Shown here: positions 37,801-49,867 of the stretch, in pieces | How positions within the stretch are numbered: the first letter of the stretch is position 1 | Layout: every line of letters begins with the position of its first letter | NCBI RefSeq assembly: GCF_037975245.1 | Contig: NC_092566.1 | Location: 1,924,001-1,988,000, forward strand | Direction: 5' to 3' | From: Apostichopus japonicus | Lineage: Eukaryota > Echinodermata > Holothuroidea > Aspidochirotida > Stichopodidae | DNA: 64,000 bases | Translations under genes and position numbers: made by a program | Notes under the pieces: generated by a model | Told to the model about the DNA's origin: nothing | What the model saw: the letters and a program-made list of their open reading frames with translations, nothing else | Databases searched by the model: none

Positions 37801-40800
37801 CTTGCACGGACATACCGTGAGTACAGTCTGAATCACAATCCGTTGGCAGCAAGTAAAGAGAAACATTGCATGGCTGCTCAATTAAGTTTACTGTAGTAAA
37901 TATATGTGCTGTTTGCGTATGTTACTCTGTATATAGACTGAGGTGGGGAGGGGTGGGAAGTGGGGTTGAAATATTCCTGTCCGGAGATAGATTCATATTA
38001 AGGGGGGGGGGGGGGGGAAGGGTTCCATCTAAATCATCTGTTAAGAATGTATTTTTGTTAAGATCTCTAACACCTGAACACTAATGTTAATGTGATATTC
38101 AGTGTATTCAATTGTAGTATTAGTTACGAGATCCGTTACCTGTTTATTGAGTCAATAGAATACTTTCTGTTACTTACAGTTTCCGAATGTGTGATCGTAA
38201 GAAGGCCCGGTGTAATGAGAATGGGTCACCCCATTGTGCCTATTCCAGTCAAAGTTATCTGTGCGACTTTCCTGAGTATAACCACAGAAGTCTATCTCAA
38301 AATCGCAATCTAAGGTGCAATTCACTGTAAAAGAAAAAATCTTGTTGGTTAATCTCATTCTTGATACAATTTAACTAAATAACAGTAACTTATGAATGGT
38401 TCACCAATGTTCATTTGTCACTGACAATTCCGACACAAATTGGCCTCAATTAAAAAAAATATATACATAGAGAAAATAATCCACTTCATCAACATTTTAT
38501 GAAGAAGATCAAACCGTTGAATATAAGGGGGGGGGGGGGGGAGTTGTCTCAAATTGGGTTACTCGATCAGGTGGGTGTGAGCCGTTACTTGTCTCGGTTA
38601 CTGCCAGTCTATCGATATTTTTATTAAAGCTTACGGTATTCCAAAAACAATAAAGGGAACTAAATGTATAACACGCCCGTTTAGATACCAAACATTCAAT
38701 AAATGTTTCATGGTTCAAGGTTGATATGACTTGACGCAATGGAATTCGGGATTGAAACTTATGAAATATGATTTAATCAATCACTTATCATAGTACAAAA
38801 AGAAACGTTCAAAAATGTTGTCGAACGATCTAATTTTACCAGCAGCTCTATGTTAAGTGTACTTGAAATGTTCAATGTCCTGTTATCTGCAACCAAATCA
38901 TCAATTAAGTCGGTCATAATACAAGTATACTATTCAACAGTGTCACTGACGAACCTTCCGGTGGCGCTGTTACAAATGCAAAGCAGCTTCCCGATGTTAT
39001 CCAAACATCGTCCAGTGCAATGTCTCCTGTATCACTAGATCCACGGACACCTTCAAAGACAACCTAACAAATTAAAACGATTCATTGATAAGTTAAAATT
39101 TAGATAAAGATCCGAAAGGCTACAGGAAATAGATTTCCAATGAGTGTATCATGTTTCGTTATAGTCAAAATAACACAATGTTAACATAAATGTAATGTAA
39201 TGGATGGATGTGTCAATATCATATATATTGCTGACAAAGTTGATATGAATGTTTTTAATGCTAACGATAGGATAAGAAGTAATATAAGTTCCCGTAACTG
39301 TTGCCTTACATGGGTCGTCGAAGATACGTCAAATTCTATTTGTCCCGAATGCCACCGGTCACCCTGCGAGCCATATGCTGACCATGAAGCGCTTCCTAGA
39401 GAGGAGGTCTCGAAATACACATGCAGAGAGCCTACTGTAGCCCCATACATATGATAATAGAATTTCACACAATAGGTACCGTGTGTTACTAACGACGGAC
39501 TATGAAGGCGAGCGTGATATCCAGGTATGCCACCACTGACCTCCATGTAAACGTAGCAACCCACGGCTGTCAATTTAGAGAGGAGATGAAATATGTGGGG
39601 TTAAACCATCAGCCAAATTATTACAATTTATGAAAACTTTAAACGATATGTACAAGCCGTGATCAATTGGTATAGACATGAGAAACGATCTGTCGATAAC
39701 TTATGAAGAGATGAATTGTTCCTGAAATCATTGGGCATGAATGGATATCACTTACATGTTCCAAACGTATGATCCACTGAAGGTCCCGTACCAGACGAGG
39801 TCGTTGAGCCACTGTTCCTTGTCCAGTTAATATCGTCATCATTTGCTTGAGTAAAGTGACAAAAGTCTGTTTCGAAATCACAAAAGAAAGTTTCCTCCAC
39901 TGGAAGTAAAAAAAAACAGTTAAATTATTTATCTATCAGCAAGTTTGCGTTGCATTTGTTGTAATTAAGCCTATAAGTGTGTGTTTGTTTCCACAAATAT
40001 TTGAATAGTGTAGAATTCTATTGCAGTAACGGTTGCATTGGCATGCGTAATGGTTTCGGAAGGAACGGACGGAGTACAAATAATAATAATAGTACATAAT
40101 TTTTATATAGCGCCAAACAAACTATGAAATAATTCTCGTAGCGCTTAACAAAGTAATAGCAATTATAACATATATGCTTTGGTGAAGAGATACGTTTTGA
40201 GTGCTGATTTGAAACTGTTCACAGCATTGCATATTTTTATATGTTCTGGAAGTGAGTTCCACAGGCACGGTGCACTGGATGTGAACGTTCTCAAGCCGTA
40301 AGTCTGTGTTTTTACTCTAGGGATGAGTAACATCAGTGATGAATTGGAGCGAAGTGAGCGTGTGGATGATGCATGGTCGGAGCTGAGACAAGTTGGTGAG
40401 GTAGCACATATTTGGATTGGGTAATGTGAATCGACTACTTAACTTAACTATATAATCTATTGTGAATTCTTGTTGGGGATATTTTTGTCACTAGCGATTT
40501 ATGTATCTTTTATATATCAACGAAGCACCAATAACTGCTTACTGAGCATTGCTTGTGAAATATGTGAGGATGAAACTATATATTTACTAAAAGAAGTTGG
40601 GAGACAATTAGTGTAACGGTCAATTGTATTCTTTCCAAATTGCTCTCGTCTGGGTTATCAGAATTTAAGAGTCCTAGACACTTGAACGAAATCTTCACCA
40701 ATCATCAACACTTAAAAGTCACACCACATTTAAATGTATATATTGTATTGGCTAATATTTATTGTGAAAGTTGATGTGTGTGAAGTCTGCTACACGTCCA

Positions 40801-43800
40801 TATCCCCGACTTTTGCACACAGGCGACACATCACTTGATGGAGTTGGGCAGTACATCTTACAGCTGGACTCATTAAACTTTCCTTTCCATTCACCTTGCC
40901 TGTCATTCATATCAAATTTGAAATTGCAACCCAACATCTTCGAGATGGCCGCAGTTTCCGTTCCAATATGAGAAAATGGGATATCCAGATTCGCGTGACT
41001 CGATCAAACGAGTGTGAATTGATTCATGTCTTCTAATCTGGTTGTTTGGTAACTTTCAAAACCATCCTGAAAACAACCATCGTTTCTCTGCGGGAGGTGT
41101 GTTGAAAGTTTATTGATGTTGACTAAAGTGTATTCGTAAAGGACAGCACTAAATGTAAAGCAGCATACAATAAGTTGCAAATTTACTATATCGATCTATC
41201 AGTGCAAATTGTCTTTGCGTTTCGGCGATTCTACAATGACCTGAATTAAACCTATCGGCATTTCATCCAAAACGTTTTATTAAATATTTTGTTCGTTATC
41301 AATAACTTATGATCATAAGAAAAATAGTACCAGTGAACAATGTCGTTGACAAAGCAGTAGTAGTACGATAGTAAGATGGCGGCGGTACAAATGTACAGCT
41401 TCCCGATGTTATCCAAACATCGTCCAGTGCAATGTTTCCTGTATAACTAGATCCACGGACACCTTCAAAGACAACCTAACAAATTAAAACGGTTCATTGA
41501 TAAGTTAAATTTGATAAAAAGATCCGGTAGTCTACAGGAAATAGATTTCCAACGAGTGTATCATGTTTCGTTAGAGTCAAATTAACACAATGTTAACATA
41601 TATATGTAGGCCTAATGGATGGATGTGTCAATATCATATAATTGCTAAAAAGCTAATATGAATGTTTTTAATGCTAATGATAGGATAAGAAGTAAGGTAA
41701 ATTCCCGTAATTGTTGCCTTACCTGGGTCGTCGAAGATACGTCAAATTCTATTTGTCCCAAATGCCATCGGTCACCTTGCGAGCCATATGCTGACCATGA
41801 AGCGCTTCCTAGAGAGGAAGTCTCGAAAAACACATGCAGAGAGCCTACTGTAGCCCCATGCATATGATAATAGAATTTCACACAATAGGTACCTTGTGTT
41901 ACTAACGACGGACTTTGGAGGCGAGCGTGATTTCCAGGTATGCCACCACTGACCTCCATGTAAACGTAGCAACCCACGGCTGTCAATTTAAGAGAGGAGA
42001 TGAAATCTGTGGGGTTACACCATCAGCCAAATAAATAACAATTTATGAAACTTTTAACGATATGTACAAACCGTGATCATTGGTATAGATATGGAAAACG
42101 ATCTCTCGATTACTTATGAAGAGATGAACGGTTCCCTGAAATCATTGGGCATGAATGGATATCACTTACATGTTCCAAACGTATGATCCACTGAAGGTCC
42201 CGTACCAGACGAGGTTGTTGAGCCACTGTTCCTTTTCCAGTTAATATCGTCATCATTTGCTTGAGTAAAGTGACAAAAGTCCGCTTCGAAATCACAATAG
42301 AAAGTTTCCTCCACTGGAAGTAAAGAAAAAAGCAATTAAATTATTTATCTATCAGCAAGTTTGCGCTGCACTTATTGTTATAAGCCTATAAGTGTGTGTT
42401 TGTTTCCACAAATATTTGAATAGTGTAGATTTCTATTGCAGTAACGGTTGCGTTGGCATGCATAATGGTTTCGGAAGGAACGGACGGAGTACAAATAAAA
42501 ATAATAATAATACATAATTTTATATAGCGCCAAACAAGCTATGAAATAATTCTCGTAGCGCTTAACAAAGTAATAGCAATTATAACATATATGCTTTGGT
42601 AAAGAGATACGTTTTGAGTGCTGATTTGAAACTGTTCACAGTATTGCATATTTTTATATGTTCTGGAAGTGAGTTCCACAGGCACGGTGCACTGGATGTG
42701 AACGTTCTCAAGCCGTAAGTCTGTGTTTTTACTCTAGGGATGAGTAACATCAGTGATGAATTGGAGCGAAGTGAGCGTGTGGATGATGGTCGGAGCTGAG
42801 ACAAGTTGGTGAGGTAGCACATATTTGGATTGGGAAATGTGAATCGACTATTTAACTTAACTATATAATCTATTGTGAATTCTTGTTGGGGATATTTTTG
42901 TCACTAGCGATTTATGTACCTTTTATATATCAACGAAGCACCAATAATTGCTTACTGAGCATTGCTTGGGAAATATGTGAGGATGAAACTATATAATTAC
43001 TAAAAGAAGGTGGAAGACAATTAGTGTAACGGTCAATTGTATTCTTTCCAAATTGCTCTCGTCTGGGTTATCAGAATTTAAGAGTCCTAGACACTTGAAC
43101 GAAATCTTCACCAATCATCAACACTTAAAAGTCACACCAAATTTAAATGTATATAGTGTATTGGCTAATATTTTTTGTGGAAGTTGATGTGTGTGAAGTC
43201 TGCTACACGTCCATATCCCCGACTTTTGCACACAGGCGACACATCACTTGATGGAGTTGGGCAGTACATCTTACAGCTGAACTCATTACACTTTCCTTTC
43301 CATTCACCTTGCCTGTCATTCATATCAAATTTGAAATTGCAACCCAACATCTTCGAGATGGCCGCAGTTTCCGTTCCAATATGAGAAAATGGGATATCCA
43401 AATTCGCGTGACTCGATCAAACGAGTGTGAATTGATTCATGACTTCTCATCTGGTTGTTTGGTAACTTTCAAAACCATCCTGAAAACAACCATCGTTTCT
43501 CTGCGGGAGGTGTGTTGAAAGTTTATCGATGTTGACTAAAGTGTATTCGTAAAGGACAGCACTAAATGTAAAGCAGCACACAATAAGTTGCAAATTTACT
43601 ATATCGATCTATCAGTGCAAATTGTCTTTGCGTTTCGGCGATTCTACAATGACCTGAATTAAACCTATCGGCATTTCATCCAAAACGTTTTATGAAATTT
43701 TTTGTTCGTTATCAATAACTTATGATCATACAAAAAATAGTACCAGTGAACAATGTCGTTGACAAAGCAGTAGTAGTACGATAGTAAGATGGCGGCGGTA

Positions 43801-46289
43801 CAAATGTACAGCTTCCCGATGTTATCCAAACATCGTCCAGTGCAATGTCTCCTGTATCACTAGATCCACGGACACCTTCAAAGACAACCTAACAAATTAA
43901 AACGATTCATTGATAAGTTAAATTTGAGAAAAAGATCCGGTAGTCTACAGGAAATAGATTTCCAACGAGTGTATCATGTTTCGTTAGAGTCAAAATAACA
44001 CAATGTTAACATACATATGTAATGGATGGATGTGTCAATATCATATTATTGCTGACAAAGTTAATATGAATGTTTTAAATGCTAATGATAGGATAAGAAG
44101 TAAGGTAAATTCCCGTAATTGTTGCCTTACCTGGGTCGTCGAAGATACATCAAATTCTAATTGTCCCAAATGCCACCGGTCACCTTGCGAGCCATATGCT
44201 GACCATGAAGCGCTTCCTAGAGAGGAGGTCTCGAAATACACATGCAGAGAGCCCACAGTAGCCCCATGCATATGATAATAGAATTGCACACAATAGGTAC
44301 CTTGTGTTACTAAAGACGGACTATGGAGGCGAGCGTGATATCCAGGTATGCCACCACTGACCTCCATGTAAACGTAGCAACCCACGGCTGTCAATTTAGA
44401 GAGGAGATGAAATATGTGGGGTTACACCATCAGCCAAATTATTACAATTTATGAAAACTCTAACGATATGTACAAGCTGTGATCAATTGGTATAGATATG
44501 AGAAACGATCTGTCGATAACTTATGAAGAGATGAATTGTTCCTGAAATCATTGGGCATGAATGGATATCACTTACATGTTCCAAACGTATGATCCACTGA
44601 AGGTCCCGTACCAGACGAGGTTGTAGAGCCACTGTTCCTTGTCCAGTTAATATCGTCATCAGTTGCTTGAGTAAAGTGACAAAAGTCCGTTTCGAAATCA
44701 CAATAGAAAGTTTCCTCCACTGGAAGTAAAATAAAGCAGTTAAATTATTTATCTATCAGCAACTTTGCGTTGCATTTGTTGTAATAAGCCTATAAGTGTG
44801 TGTTTGTTTCCACAAATATTTGAATAGTGTAGAATTATATTGCAGTAAATGTTCGTTGGCATGCATAATGGTTTCGGAAGGAACGGACGGAGTACAAATA
44901 ATAATAATAATACATAATTTTTATACAGCGCCAAACAAGCTATGAAATAATTCTCGTAGCGCTTAACAAAATAATAGCAATTATAACATATATGCTTTGG
45001 TGAAGAGATACGTTTTGAGTGCTGATTTGAAACTGTTCACTGTATTGCGTATTTTTATATGTTCTGGAAGTGAGTTCCACAGGCACGGTTCACTGGATGT
45101 GAACGTTCTCAAGCCGTAAGTCTGTGTTTTTACTCTAGGGATGAGTAACATCAGTGATGAATTAGAGCGAAGTGAGCGTGTGGATGATGGTCGGAGCTGA
45201 GACAAGTTGGTGAGGTAGCACATATTTGGATTGGGAAATGTGAATCGACTATTTAAGTTTACTATATAATCTATTGTGAATTCTTGTTGGGGATATTTTT
45301 GTCACTAGCGGTTTATGTATCTTTTATATATCAACGAAGCACCAATAATTGCTTACTGAGCATTGCTTGGGAAATATGTGAGGATGAAACTATATATTTA
45401 CTAAAAGAAGGTGGAAGACACTTAGTGTAACGGTCAATTGTATTCTTTCCAAATTGCTCTCGTCTGGGTTATCAGAATTTAAGAGTCCTAGCCACTTGAA
45501 CGAAATCTTCACCAATCATCAACACTTAAAAGTCACATCAAATTTAAATGTATATAGTGTATTGGCTAATATTTTTTATGAAAGTTGATGTGTGTGAAGT
45601 CTGCTACACGTCCATATCCCAGACTTTTGCACACAGGCGACACATCACTTGATGGAGTTGGGCAGTACATCTTACAGCTGGACTCATTACACTTTCATTT
45701 CCATTCACCTTGCCTGTCATTCATATCAAATTTGAAATTGCAACCCAACGTCTTCGAGATGGCCGCAGTTTCCGTTCCAATATGAGAAAATGGGATATCC
45801 AAATTCGCGTGACTCGATCAAACGAGTGTGAATTGATGCATGTCTTCTCATCTGGTTGTTTGGTAACTTTCAAAACCATCCTGAAAACAACCATCGTTAC
45901 TCTGCGGGAGGTGTGTTGAAAGTTTATCGATGTTGACTAAAGTGTATTCGTAAAGGACAGCACTAAATGTAAAGCAGCATACAATAAGTTGCAAATTTAC
46001 TATATCGATCTATCAGTGCAAATTGTCTTTGCGTTTCGGCGATTTTACAATGACCTGAATTAAACCTATCGGCATTTCATTCAAAACGTTTTATGAAATA
46101 TTTTGTTCGTTATCAATAACTTATGATCATACAAAAAATAGTACCAGTGAACAATGTCGTTGACAAAGCAGTAGTAGTACGATAGTAATATGGCGGCGGT
46201 ACAAATGTACAGCTTCCCGATGTTATCCAAACATCGTCCAGTGCAATGTCTCCTGTATCACTAGATCCACGGACACCTTCAAAGACAAC
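34846..46289 (-). CDS. Multi-MAM single-pass membrane protein, 5' end missing
   Basis: Minus-strand exons in order: 46289-46145; 44719-44576, 44387-44131, 43888-43744; 42313-42170, 41979-41723, 41475-41331; 39899-39756, 39566-39310, 39063-38955; 38324-38178, 36808-36549, 35852-35762; and last 35045-34846. Phases agree throughout and give 814 residues. The product is one partial plus four full MAM domains (CDFE...FCHFTQ...W; FYYHM...GSLHVY; VVFEGVRGS...IALDDVWITSGSC), joined by Thr/Ser-rich linkers. They are followed by an acidic stalk, a transmembrane helix (LFAVSLVILITLVIVELLV) and a short basic tail ending ELSSV. MAM domains mediate adhesion or receptor clustering at the cell surface. No signal peptide or start exon is present: the array stops at 46511, where duplicon B begins. 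In domain 3 (39310) the exon ends CAT rather than CAG, weakening that donor. Confidence 0.8.
40082..40430 (-). mobile_element. LINE 3' fragment in MAM array spacer 1
   Basis: Minus-strand 3' end of a non-LTR element: reverse-transcriptase C-terminus (YGLRTFTSSAPCLWNSLPEH-type), then AGCGCTACGAG...GGCGCTATATAAA and a TAT/ATT-rich tail. A 4-base insertion (GCAT in GATGATGCATGG) breaks the upstream part of the frame. Confidence 0.75.
40752..40980 (-). other. Unrecognised small Cys-containing frame, copy 1
   Basis: Minus-strand frame with LGCNFKFDMNDRQGEWKGK, then SSCKMYCPTPSSDVSPVCKS, and stop after FTHINFHNKY. I do not recognise it. It recurs at 43165-43401 and 45575-45790. There is no convincing acceptor in phase with the MAM exons. 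Relative to copy 2 it has Phe where copy 2 has a Cys (KGKFNE against KGKCNE). Confidence 0.25.
42495..42830 (-). mobile_element. LINE 3' fragment in MAM array spacer 2
   Basis: An 80-codon frame (42822-42580) carries WNSLPEHIKI...FKSALKTYLFTKAY, the usual end of CR1/L2-like reverse transcriptases, followed by the GCGCTATATAAA tail. It is co-duplicated with the MAM unit. Confidence 0.75.
43165..43401 (-). other. Unrecognised small Cys-containing frame, copy 2
   Basis: The longest version, 78 codons with a non-ATG start, with HIGTETAAISKMLGCNF, then KCNEFSCKMYCPTP and VCKSRGYGRVADFTH. It contains five cysteines. It could be a stranded exon or a domesticated fragment; function unknown. Confidence 0.25.
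44896..45230 (-). mobile_element. LINE 3' fragment in MAM array spacer 3
   Basis: Same element as in the other spacers (frame 45223-44981, WNSLPEHIKIRNTVNSFKSA). The tail has GCGCTGTATAAA, with one change in the hairpin. Confidence 0.75.
45575..45790 (-). pseudogene. Unrecognised small Cys-containing frame, copy 3, broken
   Basis: Same frame as the other two spacers but with a stop: GGA (Gly) after EWK is TGA at 45697-45695. If the frame was ever coding, this copy is dead. Confidence 0.3.
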
Positions 46290-46521
46290 CTAACAAATTA
46301 AAACGGTTCATTGATAAGTTAAATTTGATAAAAAGATCCGGTAGTCTACAGGAAATAGACTTCCAACGAGTGTATCATGTTTCGTTAGCGTCAATATAAC
46401 ACAATGTTAACATAAATGTAATGGATGGATGTGTCAATATCATATTATTGCTGACAAAGTTAATATGAATGTTTTAAATGCTAATGATAGGATAAGAAGT
46501 AAGGTAAATTCCGTACTTTAT

Positions 46522-46973
46522 TAAGGATTTTTAATTCAAACTTTTGCTTCAAAATTTAGCAGATATATTCTGTTATTTAATTTTTTTTAAATATGTTTGT
46601 TGAAAAGTAATATTGCCTTCTCTGAATAGCAACTATATGACCTAAGCAAATCCACATAGTGCATGATAAAAAATCAAGAAAGAAAATAAGTAAATTAAAA
46701 GTTCAATTATTTTATGCTTAATATGTCAGAGTCATTAATCTTTGCGATAACACCGACTGAAGCTGACCTGACTTAAAAACAGTCGAGCTTAGTCGAGTCG
46801 TGATCAGTCTGGCAGTGTGCGGAAGGCTTTAGATAAGACCCTTCCTCTATCCCGCCCAACCCTGTCTTGGACACTATCGGAGGATAATCCCTCCACTCTT
46901 TGGGATGGTACGATATCTCTTGCTGGTAAGGGGGTATGGGGGTGGATGGGGGTGGAAGGGGAACTTTTGTAAA
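46522..46973 (-). repeat. Inverted block at the duplicon B junction
   Basis: AAGGATTTTTAATTCAAACT at 46522 is the reverse complement of A near 9870, and the match runs backwards to A 9144 (GGTGGAAGGGGAA near 46960). Directly after it, GGGTCTCATTGAATGGACAG (46974) resumes the forward copy at A 9886. About ten filler bases (GTACTTTATT) separate it from the truncated MAM unit. Confidence 0.9.
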
Positions 46974-47689
46974 GGGTCTCATTGAATGGACAGATCGATT
47001 TCAATATATTATATTAATAGATATATTTTTGGGTGTTTTGACTTTCCTGAAAAGTTATTAAAAAAAATGTGAACAAAAAAAATTGATTTTGTTTTCCAAA
47101 CTTGTTGTCAAGCAATCTTAGTTTTTACAGTTTGTTTAATTATTAAAGTTTATTCGATTATTGGCTCTGATTTCCATCAGTATCAATTAGGTTAGTATTG
47201 TATATTTTCCTTTTGTAATCCTGGAAGTTTTTGTGTAGAAGTCGTGATTCGAAGAGACTTGATTGAGTAACAATGCTAGGAGAGCAATTCATTTATCTTG
47301 GGGATTGTTTTAGACTTTTCATAGACTCTAGACTGTTTGTCCAGCAGTAAGAAAGATTGCAACATATTACTTACACCATATGGATTGTGTTATGACGAGC
47401 CTTGTATGTTTCTTTCTTATATCCACTTGCTACAAATTGCAGGTGCTTAAAAAAAATCAACTGGATAAAATGCAAGTTTGCCACTGGCATTTTCCTGAAT
47501 TGTAGCACACAATCAGTTACATACAAGCTTATTGGAGTAGTCCAATAATGTTTGTTGGTAAGAAGCAGTGATACAGGGCTTACAGTATGTCTAGTATGGA
47601 AGTCATTCATAATGTTATGACTGGTGATGGTCATGAGAGTTATCAGCTGCTTCTGTTCTTGATGTCTACTAGAGGGAGAATAATGCATC

Positions 47690-47927
47690 TATATAAATAA
47701 ATAGTTGCGTAAATATAGTTGCGTGCGCCGGTTTGTGGCTGCACCCTATGGGAAGTCCCCCAGAGGACACGTGGCTGTTGTGCTCCAGGAGAGATTGTTT
47801 GAATTGGGCACACTTTGGTGTGTAGGTGTGACAAGTTACCAATGACCAGGGTTAATTGTAAAGCGCATAGAACTTGTGGATTATGCGCTATATAAATAAC
47901 GGCGTAATAATAATAATAATAGTAATA
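47690..47927 (+). mobile_element. SINE-like retroelement with GCGCTATATAAA tail (duplicon B)
   Basis: Same element and same site as 10600-10829 in A, with a longer (TAA)n tail interrupted by TAG. Confidence 0.7.
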
Positions 47928-49149
47928 ATCTACAATTGTCTCGACTGGTAAAGGATAAAGTCCTCTACCATTTAGCCAGTAAGCAGCCTGTGAGTAAGAG
48001 GCCTGTTATTGCGAATGCATAGTTTGCTATGTAAATACATTGCAACTTGATAGCTGTGTTTAGTTCAACTGCACCTGTGTATTGTTGTTTATAAGCATAA
48101 CATCAATGCTGTACCCATCATGTAATTGGACCCAACTTAATTGAGAACTGACATTTATTTATTTATTTCTATTTAAGAAATTAACCTCAATATTGCCCTG
48201 GTTCTGGTTGTATAATTTCTGCCCTAGTACACAGATTTAGATGAAGTATTTTCATGGAATGTTGTTATTGATTTATTTAAAAAAAAAAGATTTAATATCC
48301 ACATATCAGCCCAGAGATATTACTGTTTATGATTTGTCAGACAATTTCATTATGATTAGTATTAATATCAGGAATATTACCAATAATTAGTTATAGTTAT
48401 AGACCAATATCTAGATATTCTCACGTTCTCTAGATAGTTTCCTGTTTAGCATAATGGTCATTAATTCCAAACCACGGAAGTGCTGTAAAAACAGGGGTTG
48501 TGTGATATGCAGAGATGAGGCTCTTACAGAGTCTTCAACTGTGACTCACTAGCTCAACAAAACTTAATCTGTCAATTTTATTTGCAAATTCAGGTACTTT
48601 GGATTAATTTGCCAATTTTTTTGAAAATGATTCTGTAGTGTCATCTATGTTGATATGATATTTTTTTCCAATTCATTGATGAAAACCAGTATAAACAGCA
48701 AATATTTATAAAAAGGCGTTCAAAGACCTATCAAATATCAAAAAGTAAACAGAATGCTATAAAAACAATTTAGATATGTATATATATGTATAAATAGTTG
48801 GTATAGTAAAGGTACAGGCAGGTATATGTTTAAAGAACGTTTTGTGTATTTAATCAGTAGGTTGTCAAAAAGAGATATACTAAATTGTTTACTACTCTAT
48901 GAATAGTAAAATAGCTTCTCCATTTTGATTTCTTACTTAGGTTGGATATTACATAGTTCAATAGCAGGCGACTAAGTTCAATTATTTACCACTCAACGGT
49001 TGGTTTATATTACCGCTGAAAGAAAAGAGAACATTGAAAACATGTCACTGCAGGGGAATGATGTAAGAAATCTACAACATGGTATGCCCCCTTAAAGTTT
49101 TGTAGAAGTGTGATAAGATTTCTGTAGGATTAAATATAACAGCACAGGT

Positions 49150-49554
49150 AGGCCCGGTCACATTACAGCGATATTTTATCGGAATACGGTCCGATTTTTC
49201 CGATTTTAGGCCGAAGAGTGAGGTTTGTGGTAGTGAATTTAATGAATGCAGTGGAATATTCGAATACCTACTCCAAATCTGAGGGGTTCTAAAACTGACT
49301 ACATTCTGAAGTGACGTCACATCGAAAAACAATAAAAATTGGAAGAAAAATCGGATAGCTATCCAATAAAAGGAAACGGAGTCAATATCAAAAGTTAGGA
49401 GAGGGCTATTCCACATCGGAATGGCTCAACAGATAGCAAATCAGGTCCTTTATCACTGTGGCTAGAAGACCCGAACGAAAAACAGGCTGTTTCGATTCCT
49501 CAGGGAAAATCGGATAGTATTCCGATAAAAAATCGGTATAGTGTGACCGGGCCT
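49150..49554. mobile_element. 405-bp MITE with about 50-bp inverted ends, only in duplicon B
   Basis: The left end AGGCCCGGTCACATTACAGC, continuing through TATCGGAATACGGTCCGATTTTTCC, is mirrored at the right end by GGAAAATCGGATAGTATTCC and TATAGTGTGACCGGGCCT. A has the uninterrupted site CAGGTATAATGAGC near 12118. There is no transposase frame. The target duplication is unclear (TA at most), so the superfamily is not assigned. Confidence 0.85.
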
Positions 49555-49620
49555 TAATGAGCTACAGGAAACTGACATGGTGATTAAAAACAATTTGTAA
49601 AAAGAGCAAAGGTTTTGTAT

Positions 49621-49670
49621 GTGCTAGAATGGCATTCCAACCAGTGACCTCTGAGGTTACAAGCCAAATT
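49621..49670 (-). pseudogene. tRNA-like 3' half, duplicon B
   Basis: Counterpart of 12189-12236. Minus strand keeps the anticodon-loop CTTGTAA and T-arm-like GGTTGGAATGCC, but the acceptor end is mutated (CTAGCAC). Confidence 0.5.
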
Positions 49671-49816
49671 TCTCTTAAATTCCCTTCCCTGTCTGTCTTT
49701 ATTGTATGGTATGATACTGTGGCGTGATCCTTGGTTATGCGATATGCAAGGTACTGTAGTTTCTGACTGGCGCCCCCAGAAAGGAAATAGGGAAATAGGG
49801 ATTGTCCACCAACTGA

Positions 49817-49867
49817 GGGCTGGCTAGCTCAGTTGGTAGAGATCTAGGCTTGTAACCCAGCCTAGCT
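49817..49867 (+). pseudogene. tRNA-like 5' half, duplicon B
   Basis: Identical in its D arm and anticodon loop to the A copy at 12386-12436. It likewise lacks a T arm. Confidence 0.6.

Larger units (their letters stand above)
38955..46511 (-). repeat. 2.4-kb tandem array of MAM-domain units, last copy truncated
   Basis: First MAM exons start at 39899, 42313 and 44719 (spacing 2414 and 2406), with near-identical exons and introns. The fourth copy keeps only its last MAM exon and part of the next intron, ending at GGTAAATTCC (46511). Each spacer carries the same LINE fragment and the same small Cys-containing frame, so both were present before the array expanded. The copy at 38955-39063 has a diverged linker. 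Confidence 0.9.
46974..49617. other. Non-coding DNA of duplicon B, left part
   Basis: Counterpart of 9886-12185. No supported exon. It contains the SINE copy and the B-only MITE. Confidence 0.55.

Noticed and set aside
39200-39454. Plus-strand frames across MAM exons (also near 41658 and 44003)
   Set aside because: They are antisense to MAM second exons whose minus-strand reading has the domain signature.
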